A stretch of DNA of 64,000 nt from the NCBI RefSeq assembly GCF_963669205.1, contig NZ_OY769915.1, forward strand, positions 2,206,001 through 2,270,000, given 5' to 3'. The notes below the pieces were generated by a model. It made no database searches and was not told the origin of the DNA. It saw nothing but the letters and a program-made list of their open reading frames with translations. Made by a program: the position numbers and the translations under genes. The stretch's first letter is position 1, and every line of letters starts with the position of its first letter. Below, piece by piece: positions 28,068-37,135 of this stretch. This DNA comes from an uncultured Roseibium sp. GTDB lineage: Bacteria; Pseudomonadota; Alphaproteobacteria; Rhizobiales; Stappiaceae.

Positions 28068-28724
28068 CTATGAACCCGGAGCATTTCTCTGCGAGGGAGC
28101 CCTGGTGAATGCCGCCGGTGTCTCGGCGGTCCCGTGCGCACGTTGCCGGGCGGCAGCTTCCGCCCACCAGAGGAGTTGTTTCACCGCCCGGTCGAGGTAG
28201 CCATCCCAGTGATCCGGGTCCAGGCCTTTAAGATAAGCGCCTGTTTCATCGAAGACCTCGTGCGCCCTGGGGACGTGCACCATCGCGGAGACCGGCAGGC
28301 ATCCCAGCTCGGCAAGGTAGGTTCGCATGTTGACCGCAGCCCGTGCGCCGCCCCATTGCCCGGCCGAGTAGGTCACGATCGCGCTTGGCTTGTAGGAAAA
28401 GAGCGAGCTTCCGAAGTGGTTCAGGAGATGCGCGAGCGCCGGTGACATGGAATGATTATATTCAGGGCTCACCATGACATAGCCGTCGGCATCCTGGATG
28501 CGGCGGGCCAGATCTTCCAGTGCTTGCGGCGCCTTGCCCTTCGCGTAGGAAAAGTGCGGTTTGAACGGGCTTGGCTGATCGATCTTTAGCGGATCGACGA
28601 GTTCGTGCTGCACTTGATGTGCAGAGAGCCGGCGCACGCAGGCCTTTGCGACGCGTTCTCCCAGTCTTGCCGGACGTGGCGGTGTGCTCTCCCTTTCCGA
28701 GCCGATGAATACCAGGAATGTCAT
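28068..28724 (-). CDS. NAD(P)H-dependent FMN reductase family protein
   Basis: 218 residues with a flavodoxin-like fold. It starts MTFLVFIGSERESTPPRPARLGERV (phosphate-binding loop for FMN), has the family phrase DGYVMVSPEYNHSMSPALAHLLNHF in the middle, then AIVTYSAGQWGGARA. This is the NADPH_red_FMN / ArsH-like group that reduces FMN, quinones or azo compounds with NAD(P)H in the cytoplasm. I chose the ATG at 28724, after GCGGGGTT, rather than upstream in-frame starts. The gene is divergent from the sugar ABC operon; the 416-base gap holds both promoters. Physiological substrate is unknown. Confidence 0.82.
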   Translation of the reverse strand: MTFLVFIGSERESTPPRPARLGERVAKACVRRLSAHQVQHELVDPLKIDQPSPFKPHFSYAKGKAPQALEDLARRIQDADGYVMVSPEYNHSMSPALAHLLNHFGSSLFSYKPSAIVTYSAGQWGGARAAVNMRTYLAELGCLPVSAMVHVPRAHEVFDETGAYLKGLDPDHWDGYLDRAVKQLLWWAEAAARQRAHGTAETPAAFTRAPSQRNAPGS

Positions 28725-29140
28725 GAAACCCCGCCGCGTTGGTGTCGAGATTGACCCTAAATGACCACCGCACAAAAATGAACGGGTTTCAGCCCGATAA
28801 GGCACCTGTTTCGGGAAATTCAAGCGTTAACAACGTAATACCTTTGCAATGCCTTTGATGTCGGCAAGACGCTTCGAAGCGCGGGAAATGGAGGTTCAGA
28901 TCGCGCATTTCCTGAAAATGCGACTGATTTCCCAAAGAGAAAACTTAACAGTCGACAAATGGTATTAAATAGGTATTATATTTCCAATGACCGACGGGAG
29001 GGCCTTGCCTGTTGCCGGAGATGCAAAGAGCGCGGAGGCGAGGCTTGGCGCCGGACGAAGGCAGGCAGGCGTGCTTCGCGTCCTCGCGTCGGACTGGATC
29101 GAACAAGAAGAAACCAACGTTGAAAACAGGGAACAGCGCA
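28725..29140. promoter_or_regulatory. Divergent promoter region of FMN reductase and ABC operon
   Basis: 416 bases. Near 28961-28980 two direct copies of GGTATTA (28961-28967 and 28972-28978) sit 11 bases apart, about one helical turn, inside an AT-rich patch. I infer an operator or promoter element for the ABC operon. No regulator gene is adjacent. Confidence 0.4.
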
Positions 29141-30394
29141 ATGACACGTAAGTTACTCTCCTTGGCCTTGATCGGTACGGCCCTTGCAACAAACAGCGCC
29201 TTTGCGGAAGACGTCACGCTGACGATCGAAAGCTGGCGAAACGATGATCTGGCCCTTTGGCAGGAAAAGATCATCCCGGCATTTGAAGCGGCCCATCCCG
29301 GCATTAAGGTGAATTTCTCCCCGTCCGCGCCGACCGAGTATAATGCGGCCTTGAATTCCAAGCTGGACGCGGGCTCTGCCGGTGACCTGATCACCTGCCG
29401 ACCCTTCGATGCGTCGCTTGCCCTGTTCGATGCGGGTCATCTTGTTGATCTCGACGACATGGAAGCCATGAGCAATTTCTCCGATGTCGCAAAGGCTGCC
29501 TGGCAGTCCGATGACGGGTCGGCAAGCTTCTGTGTTCCCATGGCCTCCGTGATCCACGGGTTCATCTACAACAAGGATGCGTTCAACGAACTCGGTGTTT
29601 CTGTCCCGGCGACGGAAGAGGAGTTCTTCGCCGTTCTGGAAAAGTTCAAGGAAGACGGCAACTACATCCCGATGGCGATGGGCACCAACGACCAGTGGGA
29701 AGCGGCCACGATGGGCTACAACAACATTGGCCCGAACTACTGGAAGGGAGAAGAAGGGCGCAACGCACTCATCCGCGGCGAGCAGAAGCTGACCGACGCG
29801 CAGTGGGTCGCGCCCTATGCGACGCTCGCCAAGTGGGGTCCTTACCTGGGTGACGGCTATGAAGCCCAGACCTATCCGGACAGCCAGAACCTGTTCACGC
29901 TCGGCCGGGCCGCGATCTACCCCGCCGGAAGCTGGGAAATTTCGGGCTTCAACAGCCAGGCCGATTTTGAAATGGGCGCGTTCAAGCCGCCGGTCCAGAG
30001 TGCCGGTGACACCTGCTACATTTCCGATCACACCGATATCGGCATCGGCATGAACGCGGCAACCGAACATCCCGAAGCCGCGAAAACCTTCCTGGCCTGG
30101 GTTGCTTCACCGGAATTCGCCTCGATTTTCGGCAATGCACTGCCGGGCTTCTTCCCGCTGTCGAAAACGCCGGTTGACCTGGAAGACCCGCTTGCCAAGG
30201 AATTTGTCGGCTGGCGTGACGAGTGCGAAAGCACGATCCGCTCGACCTACCAGATCCTGTCACGCGGTACGCCGAACCTGGAAAACGAGACCTGGGGTGC
30301 ATCCGTGGCTGCCATCAAGGGCACCGAGACACCGGAAGCACTCGGCCAGAAACTGCAGGACGGTCTGGCCAGCTGGTACGACAAGCACAAGTAA
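29141..30394 (+). CDS. Sugar ABC transporter substrate-binding protein (family 1)
   Basis: 417 residues. A Sec signal peptide (1-22, ending AFA) precedes a mature domain starting EDVTLTIESWRNDDLALWQE, the usual opening of family 1 (MalE-like) periplasmic binding proteins. Typical phrases follow: AFEAAHPGIKVNF, GDLITCRPFDA and AAIYPAGSWEISGF. Two Cys pairs may form disulfides. ATG at 29141 has CAGGGAA upstream. It is the first gene of the operon that continues with two permeases, an oxidoreductase and an ATPase. The ligand is probably a mono- or oligosaccharide or polyol; sequence alone does not say which. Confidence 0.9.
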   Translation: MTRKLLSLALIGTALATNSAFAEDVTLTIESWRNDDLALWQEKIIPAFEAAHPGIKVNFSPSAPTEYNAALNSKLDAGSAGDLITCRPFDASLALFDAGHLVDLDDMEAMSNFSDVAKAAWQSDDGSASFCVPMASVIHGFIYNKDAFNELGVSVPATEEEFFAVLEKFKEDGNYIPMAMGTNDQWEAATMGYNNIGPNYWKGEEGRNALIRGEQKLTDAQWVAPYATLAKWGPYLGDGYEAQTYPDSQNLFTLGRAAIYPAGSWEISGFNSQADFEMGAFKPPVQSAGDTCYISDHTDIGIGMNAATEHPEAAKTFLAWVASPEFASIFGNALPGFFPLSKTPVDLEDPLAKEFVGWRDECESTIRSTYQILSRGTPNLENETWGASVAAIKGTETPEALGQKLQDGLASWYDKHK

Positions 30395-30462
30395 GCTGCT
30401 TCACTGAAAACCGCACCCGGGCGGGGACCTCCTCGTCCGGGAAGCACTGACCGGAGCTTCGA

Positions 30463-31377
30463 ATGAGCAAGCCGCGCTTTCGATGGCATATCGTCGTGTT
30501 CCTGGCCCCCGCGGTCCTCGTCTACACGGCCGTCATGATCTTCCCGCTTTTCAACACGTTGCGCCTTGCTCTTTACAGCAAGATCGAGCAGGAGCGTGTT
30601 TTCGTCGGGTTGCAGAACTTCACGACGCTGTTCGGCGATGCCATCTGGGCGGACCAGTTCTGGAACGCGCTGGGCAACAATTTCTGGTTCTTTCTGATCC
30701 ACATGCTGGTTCAGAACCCGATCGGAATTGCGCTGGCGGCCATGCTTTCGCACCCAAGGCTCCGGTTCGCGGCCTTTTACCGCTCCGCGATCTTCATCCC
30801 GACGATCCTGTCCTTCGTGATTGTCGGATTTGCGTGGAAACTGATTCTGTCTCCGATCTGGGGAATCGCGCCGTCGATGCTGGACGCCGTCGGCCTGAAA
30901 TCGCTCTATGCGCCCTGGCTCGGCAAGGAAGAATACGCGCTGACGACCCTGTCGCTGATCTCGGTCTGGCAGTTCATCGGCATTCCGATGATGCTCATCT
31001 ACGCCGCGCTGCTGTCCATTCCGGAGGAAATACTCGAAGCAGGCGAGATCGACGGAATTACCGGAATGTCCGCATTCTGGAAAATCAAGCTGCCGCTGAT
31101 CCTGCCGTCCATCGGGATCATTTCGATCCTGACCTTTGTCGGAAACTTCAACGCCTTCGACCTGATCTACGCGGCACAGGGCGCACTGGCCGGTCCCGAT
31201 TTCTCGACGGATATCCTCGGCACCTTCCTCTACCGCACGTTCTTCGGCTTCCAGCTGCAACTGGGCGATCCCTACATGGGCTCGGCGATCGCCAGTGCAA
31301 TGTTCGGGATCATCCTGGTCGGGGTGTGCATCTATCTCTTCGGCATCCAGACCCGGATGCGCAGATACCAGCTCTAG
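30463..31377 (+). CDS. Sugar ABC transporter permease (MalF/UgpA type)
   Basis: 304 residues with six membrane helices. The EAA-loop, which docks the ATPase, reads EEILEAGEIDGITGMSAFWKIKLPLI. The N terminus FLAPAVLVYTAVMIFPLFNTL is typical of the first carbohydrate permease of such operons. ATG at 30463 follows GGAGC. It pairs with the second permease 13 bases downstream. Confidence 0.92.
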   Translation: MSKPRFRWHIVVFLAPAVLVYTAVMIFPLFNTLRLALYSKIEQERVFVGLQNFTTLFGDAIWADQFWNALGNNFWFFLIHMLVQNPIGIALAAMLSHPRLRFAAFYRSAIFIPTILSFVIVGFAWKLILSPIWGIAPSMLDAVGLKSLYAPWLGKEEYALTTLSLISVWQFIGIPMMLIYAALLSIPEEILEAGEIDGITGMSAFWKIKLPLILPSIGIISILTFVGNFNAFDLIYAAQGALAGPDFSTDILGTFLYRTFFGFQLQLGDPYMGSAIASAMFGIILVGVCIYLFGIQTRMRRYQL

Positions 31378-31390
31378 GGGGAGGGGACCA

Positions 31391-32230
31391 ATGAACAAGG
31401 CACGTTCCAACCCGATCAACACCGCCGCGATGCACGGCGCGCTGATCCTCTACACGCTGATTGCGCTGTTTCCGGTTTTCGTGATCCTGATCAACAGTTT
31501 CAAGAACCGGAAGGCGATTTTCCGAGAGCCGCTGAGCCTGCCCAATGCCGACAGCTTTTCCATGATCGGCTACCAGACGGTGATGAAACAGGGGGACTTT
31601 TTCCTCTATTTCCAGAATTCCATGATCGTCACCGTCGTTTCGCTGTTCTTCATTCTGCTTTTCGGCGCCATGGCTGCCTTTGCGCTCAGCGAATACAGGT
31701 TCCGCGGCAACATGCTGATGGGTCTCTATCTGGCGCTCGGCATCATGATCCCGATCCGGATCGGCACCGTTGCCATCCTGGAAATGATGGTGGCGACGGG
31801 CCTGGTCAACACGCTGACGGCCCTCATTCTGGTATATACCGCGCAGGGCCTTCCGCTTGCCGTGTTCATCCTGTCGGAATTCATGCGGCAGGTATCCGAT
31901 GATCTGAAAAATGCCGGCCGGATCGACGGGCTCTCCGAATACACGATCTTCTTCCGCCTGGTTCTGCCGCTGGTGCGCCCGGCCATGGCGACGGTGGCCG
32001 TCTTCAACATGATCCCGATCTGGAACGATCTCTGGTTCCCGCTCATTCTGGCGCCGGCCGAGGAAACCAAGACACTGACGCTGGGAAGCCAGGTCTTCAT
32101 CGGCCAGTTCGTGACCAACTGGAACGCGGTGCTGTCCGCACTCAGCATGGCAATCCTGCCGGTTCTCATTCTTTACGTGATTTTCTCGCGTCAGCTCATT
32201 CGCGGCATCACTTCAGGAGCGGTCAAATGA
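31391..32230 (+). CDS. Sugar ABC transporter permease (MalG/UgpE type)
   Basis: 279 residues with six membrane helices. The EAA-loop reads DDLKNAGRIDGLSEYTIFFRLVLPLV. The N terminus ALILYTLIALFPVFVILINSFKN is typical of the second permease. The ATG at 31391 follows the purine-rich AGGGGGAGGGG; an in-frame start at 31295 would run back through the first permease gene and is rejected. Its stop overlaps the next start by ATGA. Confidence 0.92.
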   Translation: MNKARSNPINTAAMHGALILYTLIALFPVFVILINSFKNRKAIFREPLSLPNADSFSMIGYQTVMKQGDFFLYFQNSMIVTVVSLFFILLFGAMAAFALSEYRFRGNMLMGLYLALGIMIPIRIGTVAILEMMVATGLVNTLTALILVYTAQGLPLAVFILSEFMRQVSDDLKNAGRIDGLSEYTIFFRLVLPLVRPAMATVAVFNMIPIWNDLWFPLILAPAEETKTLTLGSQVFIGQFVTNWNAVLSALSMAILPVLILYVIFSRQLIRGITSGAVK

Positions 32231-33261
32231 TACGTGTCTTGATTGCAGGCCTCGGCAACATGGGGCTCTCGCACGCATTGGCTCACCACAGGCACGGGGC
32301 GTCCGAGATTGTCGGACTCGTCAACCGGTCAGGTGAGGTCGGTCATCCGGAGCTCGCCGGCTATCCCGTGTTCACCGACTATAAGGTCGCTCTGGAAAAG
32401 ACATCTCCCGATCTCGTGGTGATTGCCACCTATTCGGACAGCCACGCGGACTATGCGGTGGCCGCCATGCTCGCGGGTGCGCATGTCTTTGTCGAGAAAC
32501 CACTCGCGACAACCGTCGAGGACGCGCGGCGAGTGGTTGCCTGCGCACAGGAGACACAGAAGAAACTCGTCGTCGGCTATATCCTGCGCCATCATCCGTC
32601 CTGGGTCAGGCTGATCGAGGAGGCGCGCGCCCTTGGCGGCCCCTATGTCTTCCGCATGAACCTCAACCAGCAAAGTTCCGGCGCGGAGTGGGAAACGCAC
32701 AAGGCCCTGATGGAAACCACGGCGCCGATCGTCGACTGCGGCGTGCACTATGTCGATGTCTGGTGCCAGATCACGGACGCAAGGCCGGTGAAGGTCAACG
32801 GCATGGGGCTGCGGCTGTCCGATGAAATCGCGCCTGACATGTATAACTACGGCCAGTTTCAGGTAATTTTCGACGATGGGTCCGTCGGCTGGTACGAGGC
32901 CGGTTGGGGCCCGATGATGTCCGAAACCGCCTTTTTCGTGAAGGATGTCGTCTCGCCCGCCGGCTCGGTGTCAATCGTGGAAGGCAACAAGGGTGCCTCG
33001 GCGGATGTCGACGGCCACACCAAGGTCGGTGGCCTGCTTGTTCATCGCCCGGAAGGCGACAGGAGCATCGATCTTCCGGGCGAACCCGGCCATCAGGAAC
33101 TGTGCGACGTGGAGCAGGCTTACGTTCTGCGCGCGATAACCGAAAACCTTGATCTTTCCCGGCACATGCAGGACGCGGTGAGTTCGCTGGCGATCTGCAT
33201 CGCCGCGGATGAAAGCGTCCGCACGGGCCTCCCCGTTTCATTGAAGGAGCCATCGTCATGA
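32227..33261 (+). CDS. Gfo/Idh/MocA family oxidoreductase
   Basis: 344 residues. The N-terminal Rossmann domain starts MIRVLIAGLGNMGLSHALAHH (NAD(P) site). The family motif VFVEKPLATTVEDARRVV (E-K-P) lies near residue 90. A C-terminal alpha/beta substrate domain contains IVDCGVHYVDVW with the conserved D-x3-H. Such enzymes oxidise or reduce sugars, polyols or sugar acids with NAD(P). Its place between the permeases and ATPase, with ATGA overlaps on both sides, shows that it acts on the transported compound. It is most likely a cytoplasmic polyol or sugar dehydrogenase. Confidence 0.9.
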   Translation: MIRVLIAGLGNMGLSHALAHHRHGASEIVGLVNRSGEVGHPELAGYPVFTDYKVALEKTSPDLVVIATYSDSHADYAVAAMLAGAHVFVEKPLATTVEDARRVVACAQETQKKLVVGYILRHHPSWVRLIEEARALGGPYVFRMNLNQQSSGAEWETHKALMETTAPIVDCGVHYVDVWCQITDARPVKVNGMGLRLSDEIAPDMYNYGQFQVIFDDGSVGWYEAGWGPMMSETAFFVKDVVSPAGSVSIVEGNKGASADVDGHTKVGGLLVHRPEGDRSIDLPGEPGHQELCDVEQAYVLRAITENLDLSRHMQDAVSSLAICIAADESVRTGLPVSLKEPSS

Positions 33262-34256
33262 CGGCGCTCACGCTCAAGAACGTCAACAAGTCCTTCGGGT
33301 CCGTGCATGTCCTCAAGGATGTCAACCTGGACGTCGAGGACGGCGAATTCGTCGTTTTCGTCGGACCGTCGGGATGCGGCAAGTCGACCTTGCTGCGCGT
33401 CATCGCCGGTCTGGAGGATGTCACGTCGGGCGACATTCATATCGGCGGCGAACAGGTAAACTTCACGCCGCCCTCAAAGCGCGGCATCGCGATGGTGTTC
33501 CAGAGCTACGCGCTTTACCCGCACCTGAACGTACGGGGCAACATGTCGCTCGCCCTGAAACAGGAGCGCCAGCCCAAGGACGTGATCGACCAGCGTATTG
33601 CCGAAGCAACGCGCATGCTCAATCTGGAAGACTATCTCGACAGATTTCCGTCCGAACTTTCCGGCGGTCAGCGCCAGCGCGTTGCCATCGGGCGGGCGAT
33701 CGTACGGCATCCGAAACTGTTTCTGTTCGATGAACCGCTCTCAAATCTCGATGCCGCGCTCCGGATGAACACGCGTCTCGAGATCGCCAACCTTCACAGG
33801 CAGCTCGAGGCGTCGATGATCTACGTGACCCACGACCAGTCCGAGGCGATGACGCTGGCGGACAAGATCGTTGTGCTGCGCGACGGGTATGTGGAGCAGA
33901 TCGGAAGCCCGATGGAGCTCTATAACAACCCGGTCAACAAGTTCGTCGCGGGCTTTCTCGGATCGCCGGCCATGAATTTCCTGCCCGCCGGTCTCCTGAG
34001 CGAGGGAGACGAACGTACGCTCGGGGTCCGTCCGGAAGACCTTTATCTGTCCGACAGCGGCGGCCTCCAGGCAACCGTTGAACATGTCGAGCATCTCGGC
34101 GGCGACACCAACGTGATCGCGATGGTCAAGGGACACCAGGTTACCGCCAGGCTATTCGGCCAGCACGCCATTGAACCGGGCAGGGATCTTGATTTCGGCA
34201 TCTCCGAAGGCAAGTCCTACTACTTTGACGCCGCTGGAGACCGGCTGAGCGCTTGA
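33258..34256 (+). CDS. Sugar ABC transporter ATP-binding protein (MalK/UgpC type)
   Basis: 332 residues. The ATPase domain has Walker A GPSGCGKST, the Q-loop MVFQSYALYPHLNV, signature LSGGQRQRVAIGRAIV, Walker B LFLFDEPLSNLD and the H-loop YVTHDQSEAMTL. A C-terminal OB-fold (TOBE) domain of about 90 residues marks the carbohydrate CUT1 type. The ATG overlaps the oxidoreductase stop as ATGA, with AAGGAG upstream. It is the last gene of the operon and converges on the ECF sigma gene. Confidence 0.93.
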   Translation: MTALTLKNVNKSFGSVHVLKDVNLDVEDGEFVVFVGPSGCGKSTLLRVIAGLEDVTSGDIHIGGEQVNFTPPSKRGIAMVFQSYALYPHLNVRGNMSLALKQERQPKDVIDQRIAEATRMLNLEDYLDRFPSELSGGQRQRVAIGRAIVRHPKLFLFDEPLSNLDAALRMNTRLEIANLHRQLEASMIYVTHDQSEAMTLADKIVVLRDGYVEQIGSPMELYNNPVNKFVAGFLGSPAMNFLPAGLLSEGDERTLGVRPEDLYLSDSGGLQATVEHVEHLGGDTNVIAMVKGHQVTARLFGQHAIEPGRDLDFGISEGKSYYFDAAGDRLSA

Positions 34257-34305
34257 GGCAAGGAATATTCCGTTTGCGGGTACGAGGACGGGCCGGCAGG
34301 CCGCA

Positions 34306-34905
34306 TCAGGCTGCGCAACGCAAGCCCGCCCGTTCCGGTACCTCACGAAGGAGATGGCGCAGTTGCTGTTTGGCCCTCAGGGTCCGCGTCTTGACGGTTC
34401 CCACCGGACATCCGAGCATCTCCGCTATTTCCGCATGACGGTAACCCTGGAAGTAGATGAGCTCGACAACCGCTCGCAGTTCGGGCTTCAGTCGCTCCAG
34501 CGCCCTGAAGATATCCTGCCTTTGGATCGCATTTGCCGTCATGTCCCGCGGGTCGCTGATCGGACATGCGTCGATATCGAGATCCAGCTGCCGCCTGGCC
34601 AGCTTTTGCCGTTTTTTCATGGCGATCCGATAGGCGATACCGAACATCCAGGTCGAGACCTTCGAGCGCTTCTGAAAATTTGCGGACGACCGCCACATCA
34701 CAAGTAAAGTGTCGTTGGCGACTTCCTCTGCCGCCGCGTGGTCGCCGGTAACCCGGTGCGCGAAAGTCCTGAGCTTCACGAAATGTCGTTGATGAATGGT
34801 CCTGAACGCCCGCTGGTCACCCTTCGTCACGGCTACCAGAAGCTGGAAATCATCAGGACCCATGGTGCGGGCGTTGTCGTCTTGAGTGGAACGGGTGGTT
34901 TCCAT
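34306..34905 (-). CDS. ECF-type RNA polymerase sigma factor
   Basis: 199 residues. Region 2 (about 25-95) includes FRTIHQRHFVKLRTFAHRVTGDHAAAEEVANDTLLVMWRS, of which the D-x-A-E-E-V segment and the later STWMFGIAYRIA are typical of core binding and -10 recognition. Region 4 (about 130-185) has the helix-turn-helix VVELIYFQGYRHAEIAEMLGCPVGTVKTRTLRAK. The two domains and absence of region 3 define an extracytoplasmic-function factor. No anti-sigma gene is next to it. Its neighbours are the ABC operon (convergent) and an RTX gene. The start at 34905 has no clear ribosome site; an internal ATG 14 codons later is possible. Confidence 0.88.
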   Translation of the reverse strand: METTRSTQDDNARTMGPDDFQLLVAVTKGDQRAFRTIHQRHFVKLRTFAHRVTGDHAAAEEVANDTLLVMWRSSANFQKRSKVSTWMFGIAYRIAMKKRQKLARRQLDLDIDACPISDPRDMTANAIQRQDIFRALERLKPELRAVVELIYFQGYRHAEIAEMLGCPVGTVKTRTLRAKQQLRHLLREVPERAGLRCAA

Positions 34906-35281
34906 CGCAGCTATCGAACCTCAAGCATGAAACGAGCGTTCGCCGGCAAGGGAGAGCACCGGCGTTCACGGTTTCCTGTTGTTAAAGAACTGACGTTCCG
35001 GGGGGTTCCGAAGAACCTTCGCTTACGATGAGGGAATGTTCCCGCGAAGGCTTATGACGCGCGTCACAACCAATGGGCGGTCTGCCGCGCAGGCGCACCT
35101 GTCCGGTACCGGGCGGTCTCCACTCCGGGACCCGGGAGCCACAAGGTTCTCTTTGATCGTTTAGCCTTCAGACGCAGGGAATATTGGTTCCCTGTCCTGC
35201 CGCTGACACGGCAAACCGGGACGACAAAACCGGAGAGCAGTCGGCCTGACGCGGCGGTGACACCCGCCTGCAATCGGCCGC
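34906..35281. other. Intergenic region between RTX and sigma genes, with a dispersed repeat
   Basis: No gene is visible. Positions about 35180-35228 match about 62503-62553 closely (shared ACGGCAAACCGGGACGACAA core), so a dispersed repeat lies here. The part next to the sigma gene should carry its promoter. Confidence 0.5.
35182..35228. repeat. Dispersed repeat, copy 1
   Basis: The segment ...TTCCCTGTCCTGCCGCTGAC then ACGGCAAACCGGGACGACAA is nearly the same as the segment near 62506-62552 (CCCGGTCTTGCCGCTTGC then the same 20 bases). Both are intergenic and contain inverted CCCGGTTTGCCG-like parts. Confidence 0.65.
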
Positions 35282-35312
35282 AAAAAAATCCCGCCGGCCT
35301 GGGGCCGGCGGG
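35282..35312 (-). terminator. Rho-independent terminator of the second RTX gene
   Basis: The stem CCCGCCGGC/GCCGGCGGG (35290-35298 with 35304-35312) is followed on the minus strand by ATTTTTTT. It starts 27 bases after the stop codon. Confidence 0.92.
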
Positions 35313-35338
35313 AAACATGCAAAGGTATGGCGCAAAAA

Positions 35339-37135
35339 TTATGCAAACAGAAAGGCGTCGGTGCTGAAATCTTCCACCGACGCGTTCTCGAAGGTCAGAA
35401 GTTTGCCGTTGACATCGAGTTGCACGTCATCGCCGATCTGCGTCAGCTGGTCGACCAGGTCGGTCGCCGTCAGACCTGCATCGGTCACGAAAAGCAGGCT
35501 GTCGACCCCGATTTCGAAGTCGGTGATGATCTTGACGCCCGTATCGTCCTGGGTGAACACGAACGTGTCGGCACCTGCGCCGCCGGACAGGATGTCCAGA
35601 CCCGAACCGCTCTGGATCACGTTGTCCTGATCATCGCCCGCGATGACGTCGTTGAAGTCCGTACCAATGACGTTCTCGAAATTGACGGCCGTGGAGCTGT
35701 CGCCGAGCGATCCCGTCGTCAGGTCGACGTCGACGCCTTCGGAAGCTTTGGAGAGGTCCAGGGTGTCGATGCCGTCACCACCATCGAGATCGAGTTCAAT
35801 CTCCTCCAGAACGGTGTCGACGATTTGTGCGGTGTCGTCACCGCCGCCGAAATTGGTTTCAAGCACTTCCGTATTGCGGATGTCGAGCTGGAACAGGCCG
35901 TTGACCGTCTGGTCGTTCACTTCCACCCGCGCGAATTTCACACCCTCCGGGGTCACCGAGAATTCCGCCACGTCCTTGTTCTGAAGATCGTCATTGACGA
36001 GATCGGTGTTGAAGTTGACCTGGACGCGGTCATGGTCGGCGCCGCCATCCATCAGGTCCGAACCGTCACCATTGTTCCACACAAGCAGGTCGTCACCGTC
36101 TTCGCCAAAGACGAAGTCGTTGCCCTTGTTGGCGACAAGGATGTCGTTGCCGCCGCCGCCATAGATCGTGTCGACGCCGCCAAGCCCGGAAATGATATTG
36201 TCCTGGTCGTCTCCGGTGATCTTGTCGTCGAACTCCGTCCCGATGACGTTTTCGAAGTTGACTGCCTTGGACCCTTCTACGGTACCTGCATCGAGATCGA
36301 CGTCGACGCCTTCGGCAGCTCTGGAGAGGTCCAGGGTGTCGATGCCGTCTCCTCCATCCAGGTCGAGCCTGATTTCCTCCAGAACGGTGTCGACGATCTG
36401 CGCGGTATCGTCACCGCCGCCGAAATTGGTCTCCAGAACCTCGGTCTTGCGAATGTCGAGCTGGAACAGACCGTTGACGTTCTGGTCGTTGAGCTCAACC
36501 CGCGCGAACTGGACGCCCTGCGGTGTCACCGAGAACTCGGCGACATCCTTGTTCTGCAGATCGTTGTTGACGAGATCGGTGTTGAAGTTGACCTGGACGC
36601 GGTCGTAACCGCTGCCGCCGTGCATGAGATCGGAGCCGTCGCCATTGTTCCAGACCAGAAGGTCGTCACCGGAACCGCCGAACATGCGGTCATTGCCCTT
36701 GTTGCCGACGAGGCGATCATAGCCCTTGCCGCCGCGCAGCGTGTCTTCGCCGTCACCGCCGTTCAGGTTGTCATTGCCGTGGCCGCCGAAAATCCTGTCG
36801 TTCCCCGTGCCGCCAAAGGCGATGTCGTTACCGTAGCCGCCGAAAATCTTGTCATTCCCCGCGCCGCCAAAGGCAAAGTCGTTGCCGTAGCCGCCGAAGA
36901 TCTTGTCGTTGCCTTTCCCGCCGAACATCAGGTCGTGGCCGAACCCGCCAAAGATCTTGTCATTGCCGTGGCCGCCGAAAAGGAAGTCGTTTCCAAAGCC
37001 GCCGAAAATCTTGTCGTTGCCGCCATTGCCGAAAATGAAGTCGGACGCGAAACCTCCGAAGAGCAGCTCACCCTTGTCGGAGCCGTTGATGAACTGGGGT
37101 TTGAAGAAATTCAGAAAGGAATAAAGGAAGCTCAT
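35339..37135 (-). CDS. RTX calcium-binding protein with an internal 191-residue duplication
   Basis: 598 residues with no Sec signal, as expected for type I secretion. Residues about 30-155 are dense RTX nonapeptides (GGFGNDFLFGGHGNDKIFGG pattern). Residues about 157-316 and 348-508 are two copies of the same unit (DRVQVNFNTDLVN, then LQNKDVAEFSVTP, then LDLDGGDGIDTLDLS). Each unit closes with RTX-like GDDQDN segments. The C terminus (about 520-598, ADTFVFTQDDTGVKIITDFEIGVDSLLF) is the common RTX tail before the secretion signal. There is no catalytic domain, so a structural or adhesin-like matrix protein is likely. No type I transporter genes are adjacent. A strong terminator follows. Confidence 0.85.
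   Translation of the reverse strand: MSFLYSFLNFFKPQFINGSDKGELLFGGFASDFIFGNGGNDKIFGGFGNDFLFGGHGNDKIFGGFGHDLMFGGKGNDKIFGGYGNDFAFGGAGNDKIFGGYGNDIAFGGTGNDRIFGGHGNDNLNGGDGEDTLRGGKGYDRLVGNKGNDRMFGGSGDDLLVWNNGDGSDLMHGGSGYDRVQVNFNTDLVNNDLQNKDVAEFSVTPQGVQFARVELNDQNVNGLFQLDIRKTEVLETNFGGGDDTAQIVDTVLEEIRLDLDGGDGIDTLDLSRAAEGVDVDLDAGTVEGSKAVNFENVIGTEFDDKITGDDQDNIISGLGGVDTIYGGGGNDILVANKGNDFVFGEDGDDLLVWNNGDGSDLMDGGADHDRVQVNFNTDLVNDDLQNKDVAEFSVTPEGVKFARVEVNDQTVNGLFQLDIRNTEVLETNFGGGDDTAQIVDTVLEEIELDLDGGDGIDTLDLSKASEGVDVDLTTGSLGDSSTAVNFENVIGTDFNDVIAGDDQDNVIQSGSGLDILSGGAGADTFVFTQDDTGVKIITDFEIGVDSLLFVTDAGLTATDLVDQLTQIGDDVQLDVNGKLLTFENASVEDFSTDAFLFA

Noticed and set aside
30247..31422. A 391-codon open frame antisense to the first sugar permease
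   Set aside because: The product is extremely polar and repeat-like and overlaps a gene with a clear permease EAA-loop.
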